NCBI GenBank assembly: GCA_002373815.1
Contig: DFKH01000083.1
Span: 1-64,000 of the forward strand
Reading direction: 5' to 3'
Source of the DNA: Alphaproteobacteria bacterium UBA3650
GTDB taxonomy: Bacteria; Pseudomonadota; Alphaproteobacteria; CAAHEQ01; UBA3637
Length of the DNA stretch: 64,000 bases
The position numbers and the translations under genes are program-made. Position 1 is the first letter of the stretch. Each line of letters opens with the position of its first letter. Below the pieces are notes generated by a model, which was not told the origin of the DNA, made no database searches, and saw only the letters and a program-made list of their open reading frames with translations. Shown piece by piece: positions 1 to 7,590 of the stretch.

Positions 1-632
1 ACTTCCTTATTAACTGAATATACAACTTTTGTTTCCTCAGAAAAGTACTTATATTTTTCTATTTCTTCAATATTAGAAACATACGCCTCATTCAGTATTA
101 ACAATTGCCCTTCTTCTTCATATAAAGCTTCTACAGCTGATAAGATATCACTCTTGTTAACTGTAATAAGACTGTTTTTACCTAATTCTTCCTTAATAGC
201 ATCTAGTGCATATTTTTGATCATCAGTTCCAAAGCTACTTTGTATTATAAATTTAGAAGAACCATATTCAGCAAAACTATCTTTGACATTCTTGTTTAAT
301 ACATAGACATTGATTATTTCACTATCTGTTTTAACCTGATTAAAAATACTTCTGACTCTTTTTTCAATACTAGGTATAAAAATCAAGGCAATCAGAATTA
401 TCGATATTAAAAGAATATTGATGGTACTTGCTATAATCTTTCCAGTTCTATTTCTTACTAAAATTGACAGAATTCCACATACGCAAATAAGCAATAGTAA
501 TACCAATAAAAAAGGAAATTTATACTTGCTTGGAAACAATGAGTAATTAGTAGTTATTATATATAACAAAATAGCACTTATAATAAGTGCTAGCCAAGAG
601 ATAAGTTCTAGTTTTTTATTTCTGAAAAGCAT
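1..632 (-). CDS. LytR-CpsA-Psr (LCP) family protein, N-terminal part, runs off the window edge
   Basis: The reading frame is open from an ATG at 632 to the window edge (210 codons), with a stop codon just upstream of the ATG. The product starts MLFRNKKLELISW and has three hydrophobic segments at about residues 12-28, 39-60 and 67-88. A soluble stretch follows, with VYVLNKN, SSFGTDDQKYALDAIKEEL and LLILNEAY in the order and spacing of the N-terminal accessory domain of streptococcal CpsA/LytR proteins. The catalytic LCP domain would lie outside the window. LCP enzymes attach glycopolymers to peptidoglycan or build capsule in Gram-positive bacteria, so this gene is out of place beside alphaproteobacterial DNA. 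No good Shine-Dalgarno is seen. The family call rests on remembered similarity. Confidence 0.6.
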   Translation of the reverse strand, partial: MLFRNKKLELISWLALIISAILLYIITTNYSLFPSKYKFPFLLVLLLLICVCGILSILVRNRTGKIIASTINILLISIILIALIFIPSIEKRVRSIFNQVKTDSEIINVYVLNKNVKDSFAEYGSSKFIIQSSFGTDDQKYALDAIKEELGKNSLITVNKSDILSAVEALYEEEGQLLILNEAYVSNIEEIEKYKYFSEETKVVYSVNKE

Positions 633-1221
633 ATAAAAATTATACTACAACAATCACTTTGCCTATTATTTCTATTTCAGTTTTTCAATAATTATAAAAT
701 CATTTCTGTTATATTTGTCTGAAATAAATTTCGAGATAAAGTCAGTAAGCAATGGATGATATTTTTAAAATAGTACTTTAATTATACTTTAAGGTTTTTT
801 ACAAAGCATTCATTAAAACTGATTGTTATTAGTATTATATTGTTCACAGATTTTTTGACAAATGGCTTTAATTACACAATTTTCTTTATTTTTTCTTTTT
901 CCGCCTAAGAAAATATAAAGATATCAGTTCAAAATATCTTTCAAGTTAATTTTTGAAATATTAATCCCTATAGTATTATTCCCACTCCATAGCATATATG
1001 TCTTTTTATTATTTTATATGTTACTTGTTATCTTAATTTCTATACTTATAATCGCTTTTTTATATCAACTATCTATATTCCCGCGTTCTTTGAGGAGCAA
1101 AAGGGGGGATAATTATACGAAAGTTACTATCAACGGATTCCTATTGAATAACAGTGTCTTAATTCACAGATGTTAATGTATTTGCCTTTATGTTCAATTC
1201 TCATGAGCTATGCTCACTTAT
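633..1221. other. 589-base AT-rich stretch without a recognisable gene
   Basis: No convincing coding frame, RNA gene or long repeat is visible here. The stretch is very AT-rich with many short stop-rich frames. It separates the LCP-like gene from the orphan ORF next to the broken tRNA-Thr, so any boundary between foreign and host DNA, or any assembly join, probably lies in it. Confidence 0.5.
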
Positions 1222-1761
1222 TTATTCATCATTGTCAGAAAACAAACTTTTGGTATTTAGCGGTTTTCTTAGTATGGATACATCTAATTTAAAAACATTA
1301 AGAAAAGAAAGTAATTCAGCACCGTATTTCGGATATGGCGAATGATTAAAATCCCAGCCGTTTTCAACAGCCCTTTTATAATATCCGGGCAATTGTTGCA
1401 AAGCCAAATCAGCCGCATTACTTCTAGACCATTTTTTGGATTCAACCTTATATGCTATATCCCTCGCAATTTTATAGCACAGGTTTATTATCTGGGTATA
1501 AGATATTTTTTCAAGAAGTCCTTTTATTTCTCTTATAACATCAATTTTTTCGATGTAATCAATATGGATTTCGTCGAGATAGTTTTTAAATTGATAGAGA
1601 ACATCGCTTAAAACGATTTCTTTCAACATTATCAACAATATATCGTTATCAATCTGATTGTGTTTGAAATAATCTTGATTTTTTATCAATAATGTGTTAT
1701 AGTTCTTGCTGTTGCCGAGATAGCTCAGGTGGTAGAGCAACTGATTCGTAAGGAATGGCAA
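1222..1761 (-). CDS. orphan hypothetical ORF, 5' end antisense to the tRNA-Thr half
   Basis: I do not recognise this 179-codon ORF. Its first 16 or so codons are simply the antisense of the tRNA-Thr 5' half at 1714-1751, and its ATG lies inside the integrated element, so the annotated start is doubtful. The first internal ATG is at 1629 and would give 135 residues, but neither start has a clear ribosome-binding site. The C-terminal part (SRSNAADLALQQLPGYY, then GWDFNHSPYPKYGAELL) looks like real protein. The simplest reading is the 3' end of a gene whose 5' end was lost or replaced at the tRNA junction. No function is proposed. Confidence 0.4.
   Translation of the reverse strand: MPFLTNQLLYHLSYLGNSKNYNTLLIKNQDYFKHNQIDNDILLIMLKEIVLSDVLYQFKNYLDEIHIDYIEKIDVIREIKGLLEKISYTQIINLCYKIARDIAYKVESKKWSRSNAADLALQQLPGYYKRAVENGWDFNHSPYPKYGAELLSFLNVFKLDVSILRKPLNTKSLFSDNDE
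1675..1703 (+). promoter_or_regulatory. promoter of the disrupted tRNA-Thr gene
   Basis: TTGATT at 1675-1680, a 17-base spacer and TATAGT at 1698-1703, ending 10 bases before the tRNA 5' end. The intact tRNA-Thr copy at 10079-10154 has the same TTGATT and 17-base layout but a different spacer sequence, so the two loci are not simple duplicates of one another. Confidence 0.6.
1714..1751 (+). pseudogene. 5' half of tRNA-Thr(CGT), cut in the anticodon loop
   Basis: These 38 bases equal the first 38 bases of the intact tRNA-Thr(CGT) at 10079-10154: acceptor strand GCCGAGA, D-arm and the 5' side of the anticodon stem and loop. After ATTCGTAA (1744-1751) the sequence changes to unrelated DNA, so no mature tRNA can be made. 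The matching 3' half is at 10431-10476. Joining the two halves at the shared 8 bases rebuilds a 76-base tRNA identical to the intact copy. Confidence 0.9.
1744..1751 (+). repeat. attL core of the integrated element
   Basis: ATTCGTAA covers the tRNA-Thr anticodon loop and recurs in the same orientation at 10431-10438. Including partial flank similarity (GAGCAAC, two mismatches, ATTCGTAA) the left and right sites share 15 of 17 bases. Many tyrosine recombinases cross over in an anticodon loop flanked by the stem arms, which fits this placement and the integrase at 7591. Confidence 0.75.
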
Positions 1762-1938
1762 ATCAAAAATCTTTTATTGTCTTTCAATAGTTTGTTTTTG
1801 TAAAATTCAAAATAAGGACACTTTTGGGCTTTTTTTACAAAATTTTTATAAAAAATACACACTTTGTGATTATTTTTCTTGCAAAAAAACAAAAAGTATG
1901 CTAAATTTAACAAGAAATCGTTAAAAAAGGAGTGGATT

Positions 1939-3147
1939 ATGTTTACAAATTTTTGTATTCAGAATTTTTTGTCTATTAAAGATGAACATTGCCTTGATTT
2001 TAGAATTACAAAAAGTCAGCATGTCGACGATACGTCGATTGAACGCAACAATTTTTTTCTTAATAAGATTGCATGTCTAGTGGGACCAAATGCTTCTGGA
2101 AAAACAAATGTTCTAAAGGCGTTTGTTGCTTTCACTCTATTTGTTGAACATTCCTATTTAACAAAGGATATTGCCATAGAACCACATTTTTTCCAAAAAA
2201 ACAAAGATATTATTTTTTCTGCTGAATTTATAGAATGTAACGGAGATCAGTTTTATTATACTATATCTTTGAATAAAAATGATCAAAATCAGATTCAGAT
2301 CTCGTCTGAACAATTAAGACGTTTGAATCCAGATACAAAATACTACAATAATATTTTTACCAGAGAAAAAGATAATTTTCAGTCAGACATCATTAAGTTA
2401 AATGAAGCTGACAAAGGTCGCTTAGGTTCTTCTGTAACAGCATTTTCATTTTTACAAAAATTAAATTATTTGATTAAGGCTGGAATTGAAATAAAATCTT
2501 TTTCTTCCATTTTAACAAATGTTAATACCTCATCTACAATGCATCTTCCTACTCCACAATTGATGTTTATAGATCAATTAACTCGCGAACTCGAAAAGAG
2601 GCCTGACTTACTAGCATCTGTTGTAGAAGAAGTACAAAAAGTTGATCTTGGAATTTCAAACTTGACTCCCTTCACAGTAAAGCCAAATAATAATTTACAA
2701 CCTCAACCAGATTTGAAATTATTACTTGCTGAACATAAAGATGGACATTCTACTGTTCGTTTACCATTATTACAAGAGTCAGCAGGCACAGTTAATTATA
2801 TTATTCTATTTGCTAAAATTAGAGATATTTTAACAACAGGCGGTATTTTAATTGCAGATGAATTAGAAAATAGTTTACATACAGATTTAGTCGAAAGAAT
2901 TTTGACTTTATTTATAAGAAAAGAGTCAAATCCTAACAATGCACAGATTGTATTTTCTACTCACAATCCTTGGTTTTTACAATTTTTAAGGAAAACTCAA
3001 ATTTTTATTGTAGAAAAAGATCATGCGCAAGCTACTGATATGTACAGGTTGGATGAAATAAAAGAAGTCCGCAATGATGAGAACTACTTTATCAAGTATA
3101 TCAATGGCGAATATGATGGTAGGCCCAAAATCAAAGAGTATTTATAA
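1939..3147 (+). CDS. RloA/AriA-like AAA ATPase of a defence pair
   Basis: The 402-residue product has a Walker A motif GPNASGKT at residues 49-56, a long middle insertion, a Walker B-type IADELEN at about 305-311 and an ABC/SMC-type switch FSTHN at about 339-343. This is the RecF/OLD-like AAA_15/AAA_21 layout. I start it at the ATG at 1939 because AAGGAG lies just upstream; an upstream in-frame ATG at 1879 has no such site. Its stop overlaps the start of the next gene (TAATG), so the pair is translationally coupled. In RloA-RloB and PARIS (AriA-AriB) systems such an ATPase senses a phage trigger and controls a Toprim effector. That role here is inference from the pairing. Confidence 0.75.
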   Translation: MFTNFCIQNFLSIKDEHCLDFRITKSQHVDDTSIERNNFFLNKIACLVGPNASGKTNVLKAFVAFTLFVEHSYLTKDIAIEPHFFQKNKDIIFSAEFIECNGDQFYYTISLNKNDQNQIQISSEQLRRLNPDTKYYNNIFTREKDNFQSDIIKLNEADKGRLGSSVTAFSFLQKLNYLIKAGIEIKSFSSILTNVNTSSTMHLPTPQLMFIDQLTRELEKRPDLLASVVEEVQKVDLGISNLTPFTVKPNNNLQPQPDLKLLLAEHKDGHSTVRLPLLQESAGTVNYIILFAKIRDILTTGGILIADELENSLHTDLVERILTLFIRKESNPNNAQIVFSTHNPWFLQFLRKTQIFIVEKDHAQATDMYRLDEIKEVRNDENYFIKYINGEYDGRPKIKEYL

Positions 3148-3767
3148 TGAAGAAACGCTATAGGAAAAAGACATGCTATTATATATATGAAGGAAAGACA
3201 GAAGGTTATTTCCTTCATTATTTAGCATCTCTGTTTCCCAATGCTTCTGTAAAAGAAGTTTCTCCTTTCTCTGGTCGAGGAGGAACGGCCGACTCTATTG
3301 TTTTAAATGCATTATCTTGTCAATATTATGATAGATTATTTGTTCTTTTGGATGAAGATTTTGAATCTAAAGCTGCCGAATATCGCATTTCAAATGAGAC
3401 TCTAAGAAAATTAGAACAACAATGGAATATTGATCCAGGAGCACTCTCTGAAGTTAAATATAGAGACCTCCATAAATATAATATAAATCATAGAAAACCT
3501 GTTATCATTGTCTCAAATCCTCAAGCAATAGAAGGATTATTATTACAAATTTTAGGTTATTCTAAACAAAAATTAGAAAATAAAACAACAGATGAGCTTA
3601 AAAGCATGATTCAAAACTTTCTCAAATCAATAACAGACACTTATCCTTGTTATACAACCCCTGAGGCGTTATTGCATTTATTTAAACAAAAAATGTCATT
3701 AGCCATATTACAAGAAAAGCGCAAAATAATTCCAGAACTAGATACACTTTTAACTTTTTTTGAATAA
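3147..3767 (+). CDS. RloB-like Toprim-fold effector
   Basis: The 206-residue protein begins with a basic stretch and CYYIYEGKTEG. The acidic pair E15/E19 and the DED at residues 69-71 (FVLLDEDFE) have the spacing of Toprim catalytic acids. SNPQAIEGLLL follows at about 127-137, as seen in RloB-type proteins. It overlaps the ATPase gene by one base and has no promoter of its own. In PARIS and related systems the Toprim partner is a nuclease (AriB attacks tRNA) that stops growth of infected cells. Whether this one cuts tRNA or DNA cannot be read from sequence. DUF4435 or DUF4276 relatives are alternatives. Confidence 0.7.
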   Translation: MKKRYRKKTCYYIYEGKTEGYFLHYLASLFPNASVKEVSPFSGRGGTADSIVLNALSCQYYDRLFVLLDEDFESKAAEYRISNETLRKLEQQWNIDPGALSEVKYRDLHKYNINHRKPVIIVSNPQAIEGLLLQILGYSKQKLENKTTDELKSMIQNFLKSITDTYPCYTTPEALLHLFKQKMSLAILQEKRKIIPELDTLLTFFE

Positions 3768-3792
3768 GCTTGTAATTTATTCGAATTAATTT

Positions 3793-4350
3793 TTATATTT
3801 TTTTAATTGAAAAGAGTGGCCTTTTTGCCAATCGAAATAATTTTGTATATACGCTTAAATTTTTCTTATTATTATCCACATGATGTGACAGCACTGAAAA
3901 CTCTGAAAAATTTACCCCAAGTTCTACCAATTTTTGCAAACACAAGCTTTGTTTTGTCAGACAAGGCATTTGTCCAATATGTTGCTTTAATCTGTTCTCT
4001 AAATTCTGAGATGATCCAACAAACAATGTTGTAAATTCATGTTTGCTATTCAAATTATTCAAAACATCCTCGTTCAAGCAAAGCATAGAATCTACACCAT
4101 AAATCTTTTTCCAAACTTCTCGCAATAAAGGTCTATATTTTAATACAACATCAGTGGACATCATGACCATATAAACAACATTTTGATTCATATATCGATT
4201 TGGAATAACCACAGGCTCATCTATTTTTTGATCCATATAAAAGCCTTGATATCCTTGCGCGCGTCCTACCGCTTTGATTTCATCCATTGTTTGTGCTATT
4301 GGGTGAATTTGCGTTTGAAAAAATACTGTTGTCATTTCATCCATCGTCAT
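3793..4350 (-). CDS. possible GIY-YIG-like protein of the element
   Basis: The best start is the ATG at 4350. The Shine-Dalgarno AAAGGAGT lies inside the longer frame that would begin at 4365, so the longer start is unlikely. The 185-residue product has NVVYMV at about 57-62 and LFVGSSQNLENRLKQH at about 109-124. These resemble the GIY and YIG-N-R-H elements of GIY-YIG endonucleases, but the gap between them is much longer than usual and I see no clear catalytic glutamate. The gene is convergent to the RloB-like gene. It is preceded by one of three near-identical element promoters at 4383-4428. The family assignment is tentative. Confidence 0.45.
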   Translation of the reverse strand: MTMDEMTTVFFQTQIHPIAQTMDEIKAVGRAQGYQGFYMDQKIDEPVVIPNRYMNQNVVYMVMMSTDVVLKYRPLLREVWKKIYGVDSMLCLNEDVLNNLNSKHEFTTLFVGSSQNLENRLKQHIGQMPCLTKQSLCLQKLVELGVNFSEFSVLSHHVDNNKKNLSVYTKLFRLAKRPLFSIKKI

Positions 4351-4382
4351 ACTAACTCCTTTCATTTAACTCAACGAATCGC

Positions 4383-4428
4383 AGTCTAGCACAATTCAAA
4401 ACTTTTGTGTCTTTTATAAAATTATAGG
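4383..4428 (-). promoter_or_regulatory. element promoter, copy 1 (box plus extended -10)
   Basis: On the minus strand, ATAAAAGACAC (4407-4417) is preceded by CCTATAATTTT and followed after 15 bases by the extended -10 TGCTAGACT (4383-4391). The same layout, with the same 15-base gap, stands upstream of the genes at 6563 and 9211. GCGATTCGT follows the -10 here and in copy 3. AGACAC would sit at the -35 position with an 18-base spacer. Confidence 0.65.
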
Positions 4429-4448
4429 CGTGAGGATAGTCTAAATCT

Positions 4449-5072
4449 TTAACTTATTTTTGGCAATCTCTTATCCTTAAAGTGTTTTTCTACCAATTTT
4501 TTGATTTCTTCATCTGGCAAGGACTCTATAAAACTTTTATAAAACCAGTTGCCAGATGGATGACCAAATATACACACATTTACCTTTTCAGGCATGCCTT
4601 TCTCTAATTCTTGGTAAAAATAAGAAAATTTTTCAAAATCTTTTCCTAATAGCCACAATTTAATCGATGAATTTTTTCTTAAGAGATTTACTATAAATTC
4701 AGCCATAATTTCTTGAGATTCTTTCTCTTTATCTAACTTGACTGTCCTAGCAGTGGACACAAAACTTTTATTCCAAAAAATAATCTCATGTTTGCAGGCA
4801 AGCTTTGTTAAAAAATCTTTTATATGTTGTGTTCGTCCACAAAAATATTCCTGTTTCTTTAATTCAGTATTCCCAGGATTATCACCAACAATAATATATT
4901 TGATATTTGCAATATTATCAATTTGTTTGGATAAATTTTCTAAAAATGGATTTGCATCTTCTCTTTTCTCATCTTGTGGATTAGGATTAGGCACCACATT
5001 TTCTTCTTGGCTATTATTCATCCAATCCAAAATTTTGTCTTTCAAATCTTCTACTAATGGGTGTAATGTCAT
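4449..5072 (-). CDS. uracil-DNA glycosylase-fold protein
   Basis: The 207-residue product contains IIVGDNPGNTE at about 60-70, followed by FCGRTQ, and near the C-terminus GHPSGNWF at about 170-177. These match the two signature regions of the UDG superfamily: the first loop (GxDP or GExPG followed by a GR motif) and the HPS loop. I start at the ATG at 5072, which has GGAG eight bases upstream; a TTG four codons earlier overlaps that site. UDG-fold proteins remove uracil or other modified bases from DNA. On a mobile element this could be DNA repair, counter-defence or attack on modified phage DNA. The exact substrate cannot be told. Confidence 0.6.
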   Translation of the reverse strand: MTLHPLVEDLKDKILDWMNNSQEENVVPNPNPQDEKREDANPFLENLSKQIDNIANIKYIIVGDNPGNTELKKQEYFCGRTQHIKDFLTKLACKHEIIFWNKSFVSTARTVKLDKEKESQEIMAEFIVNLLRKNSSIKLWLLGKDFEKFSYFYQELEKGMPEKVNVCIFGHPSGNWFYKSFIESLPDEEIKKLVEKHFKDKRLPKIS

Positions 5073-5240
5073 ATTTTTCTCCAATTAAGTAAATTTCAAG
5101 CGAATTAAACTGCATTTTTTGCCACAAGTCAAGAATTACATTGCTTATTTTATTACAAAATCAGAATTCTAAAGGATGTTTTATACGAAACAAATGACAT
5201 ATATTTTTATGCAACAGTTAATATATTTCAGGAAAACAAG

Positions 5241-5612
5241 ATGAAATTACAAATTGGACAAACTATCAAAGCAATGCGCAAACAGCGTAAAATGAGTCAA
5301 GAGCAATTGGCCGAAGCGACACAATGTAGTTGTAAAACAATCAGTAATATTGAAAATGGTCACATTCCAGAGCTGAAACAAGTAGTCAATATTTGTGATG
5401 TTTTGAAAATTAGTATGGATGATCTGTTTAATTTACACTATAAACCATCTAATGATACAGAATCATCTGATGGATATTTTACAAATAGAGTACATTCGGA
5501 TACAGCTTTAACTACAGAACAAATTCAAGATTTGGAAACTATCACTCAAAAATTGCCAACTTTAACAGCAGATCAACTGAAAGCACTCCGCTTACTCATC
5601 AATTTATGGTGA
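5241..5612 (+). CDS. XRE-family helix-turn-helix regulator
   Basis: The 123-residue protein has a Cro/C1-type HTH at residues 6-60: IKAMRKQRKMSQEQLAEAT, then CKTISNIENGHIPEL and LKISMDDLF. The remaining half (about residues 70-123) is polar with a short helical end. It stands alone with divergent AT-rich upstream DNA and is the only obvious transcription factor in the element. It is therefore the natural candidate to act on the shared ATAAAAGACAC promoter boxes or on the hairpins downstream. Both ideas are inference. Confidence 0.85.
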   Translation: MKLQIGQTIKAMRKQRKMSQEQLAEATQCSCKTISNIENGHIPELKQVVNICDVLKISMDDLFNLHYKPSNDTESSDGYFTNRVHSDTALTTEQIQDLETITQKLPTLTADQLKALRLLINLW

Positions 5613-6062
5613 GTTTATATTAAAAAATATAATATTAAAAAAACGATATATATCTATGGGGACATTGCCAAGGTGTCTTTCATTTTGGCAAATCTCTAAT
5701 CTCAGATGTGGACTTTATAAGGCTGATTCAGTTTGAATCGGCAATTTGAGTTAGTATTCAGTTAAAAATTATCCCATATTTTAATTTTATAAATGAGAAG
5801 TAAAAAACGAATCGGCATTAAAGGGAAAAAAGTGGATCAAAAATTGAAAATTTTACCCCCAGAATGGGCAAAATGGGGGTAAATAAAATTATAATAAAAA
5901 TTATATATATCACAAAAACAGCATAAATTCTTTTATTATCATATAGTTATACAAAAACATCATTTTATTTTTATATAAATTGACATTATATATTAATAAA
6001 GTACAACTATGCCATCAAAACACATGGTGTGTTTTGAATTAACTGTCAGGAAGGAGAAAAAA
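5613..6062. other. 450-base intergenic region with hairpins and a direct repeat
   Basis: No gene is visible. Three inverted repeats can be read: TTGCCAA/TTGGCAA at 5665-5671 and 5685-5691; GATTCA-GTT-TGAATC at 5725-5739; and TTTACCCCCA/TGGGGGTAAA at 5852-5861 and 5874-5883, a 10-bp stem with a 12-base loop. GAATCGGCA is repeated directly at 5735-5743 and 5809-5817. The last hairpin has no U tract, so it is not a standard terminator. Such a cluster could be a replication origin for the Rep-like protein or an operator region; neither is shown. Confidence 0.45.
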
Positions 6063-6566
6063 ATGACAGAAACTAATATGGTTTTGAATGTTGTACCATC
6101 AAACAATTTCACCTCAAATGTATCCAATGGATTACCATCCGATGTTCAACAATTAATGGATATCTTAAATCGATCTTACTCTGGAGATTGGCGCAAATCA
6201 AAGGAAAAAACTCGAGTTTTAAACAGTATTTGGGTAAAATTGTTTAAAGGCGAACAAGAGAAACTATCCGTAACGGTTAATCAATACGCAAATATGCTTC
6301 CATTTTCAATTGAGGCAAATTTGAAAAATGTGGCTTTGTTTTTTGAACAATTACAAATGGGGGATCGCATTGCGCCTTATCTCTATGCGCGTATCTGTGA
6401 GGAACTGAATCTGAGTAGAGCAAGCAAATTGATGCCCAAAGAAAAGTTGTTCCAACTTTACCTAGATAAAGTTGTGATTAAAATTCTGAAAAAATTGTTA
6501 GAGTATTACATTTCAGAATTGAACTTCAAACAACGCATACACGGAAGCGAACTTGGGTACAATTAA
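6063..6566 (+). CDS. hypothetical element protein
   Basis: I do not recognise this 167-residue protein. I start at the ATG at 6063 because AGGAAGGAG lies just upstream; the longer frame from 6009 has no such site. The sequence is predicted to be mostly helical, with no signal peptide, membrane segment or cysteine motif. Notable stretches are LPSDVQQLMDILNRSYSGDW at about 26-45 and a leucine-rich C-terminal helix (VVIKILKKLLEYYISEL). The gene ends convergently with the deiminase-fold gene, sharing four bases. It lies directly downstream of the hairpin-rich region. Confidence 0.55.
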   Translation: MTETNMVLNVVPSNNFTSNVSNGLPSDVQQLMDILNRSYSGDWRKSKEKTRVLNSIWVKLFKGEQEKLSVTVNQYANMLPFSIEANLKNVALFFEQLQMGDRIAPYLYARICEELNLSRASKLMPKEKLFQLYLDKVVIKILKKLLEYYISELNFKQRIHGSELGYN

Positions 6567-7393
6567 TACCCAGCAGTGACGCAATGGATTGAGCCACCAT
6601 ATTTTGCAATTGTGGTGGCATTCAATCCAACAACAGGCTTTGAAGTATGGCTCTGAATAATTTTCAGAGCTACCTCATCTGTTGACAAATTGTAGGTTGG
6701 CACGATGACAACTTTGCTGGTCTGTAGGAAATTGACATAGATACCATTGGCACTATACCATCCATAGGTTGTTTCATCAGAAGGATGATAAGGTAGAGAA
6801 ATCAATTTTATCTGTGGACATTGTTTTTGAATCAACTTATGTACTTTTTGTAAATATTCAGAATTGGGGGCATTAATACATAAAGTGTTATCATCTAAAA
6901 ATTGAACAATACCATCAGCATGTGCTGTGCGCTCATAAGGTTCTGGAGGCAACCAAACCATTTTTTGAATATCAAATACTTCATGTAAAATAAGATTCAT
7001 TTGATCTTCAGAAAGTTTGTTGAGCTCTAATGGTTTGCGTGTGGCAATACCTATGCCAGAACTATTGGTCACCAGATTACCACCATCAAATCGCAAAGGT
7101 AATGGCACAGCAATTTTATCAAAAAAGGCGAGACACTCTTTTTGAACTTTAGCACTTTTATCAAAGTGTTGATATGGCGGTTGATAAGTCAAAGGGATGT
7201 ATCCTCTGTCTGTAAAAAATGGAGCAAAATCACGAATCCAAATGTCAGATACAGCTAATGAAATAATGGTATGTCCATACTGTTTGAGCATACTGGACAA
7301 CTGATCATAAAATTGGCTATACCCAATATATTGGTGCTCAATTTTGGTGGATGGTTTGACTAAAAAAATAGTATTTGGGTTGTTGATAAACAT
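6563..7393 (-). CDS. agmatine deiminase / peptidyl-arginine deiminase fold protein
   Basis: The 276-residue product keeps the catalytic landmarks of the Porphyromonas-type PAD/agmatine deiminase family: DIWIRDFAP (D55), LRFDGGN (D103), ERTAHADG (H158, D160) and the terminal GGSIHCVT (C271, the expected nucleophile). It is shorter than the usual 340-370 residues. It hydrolyses the guanidino group of agmatine or a related substrate to a ureido product and ammonia. No polyamine gene lies near, and the gene has its own copy of the element promoter at 7421-7465, so its role on the element is unclear. It may be metabolic cargo, or an enzyme acting on arginine-like groups in infected cells. Confidence 0.8.
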   Translation of the reverse strand: MFINNPNTIFLVKPSTKIEHQYIGYSQFYDQLSSMLKQYGHTIISLAVSDIWIRDFAPFFTDRGYIPLTYQPPYQHFDKSAKVQKECLAFFDKIAVPLPLRFDGGNLVTNSSGIGIATRKPLELNKLSEDQMNLILHEVFDIQKMVWLPPEPYERTAHADGIVQFLDDNTLCINAPNSEYLQKVHKLIQKQCPQIKLISLPYHPSDETTYGWYSANGIYVNFLQTSKVVIVPTYNLSTDEVALKIIQSHTSKPVVGLNATTIAKYGGSIHCVTAGY

Positions 7394-7420
7394 GGTACTC
7401 CTTTTTTCTAACTGGACACT

Positions 7421-7465
7421 ATTTTAGCACAAAAAGAAGTCTTTGTGTCTTTTATAAGAAATAGG
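7421..7465 (-). promoter_or_regulatory. element promoter, copy 2
   Basis: On the minus strand, CCTATTTCTT leads into ATAAAAGACAC (7445-7455), and 15 bases later comes TGCTAAAAT (7421-7429). Box and gap match the copies at 4383 and 9139. It serves the deiminase-fold gene, whose ATG is at 7393. Confidence 0.65.
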
Positions 7466-7590
7466 AATTTTTAACCTATCTTATTGTAATACAAAGAAAA
7501 ATTAAAAAAGTTATCCTGCGGTTGTATATAAAAAATATAAATAAAAAAAATATGATAAATACAAACACAACACTAAAAAAAGGATAATTT

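Noticed and set aside
1849..1868. ATAAAAAATACACACTTTGTG before the RloA-like gene as a fourth full promoter box
   Set aside because: It is only loosely similar to ATAAAAGACAC, and the extended -10 that follows is at a different spacing.
5852..5883. Strong GC hairpin as transcription terminator
   Set aside because: No T tract follows on either strand, so it was listed as an unexplained inverted repeat.
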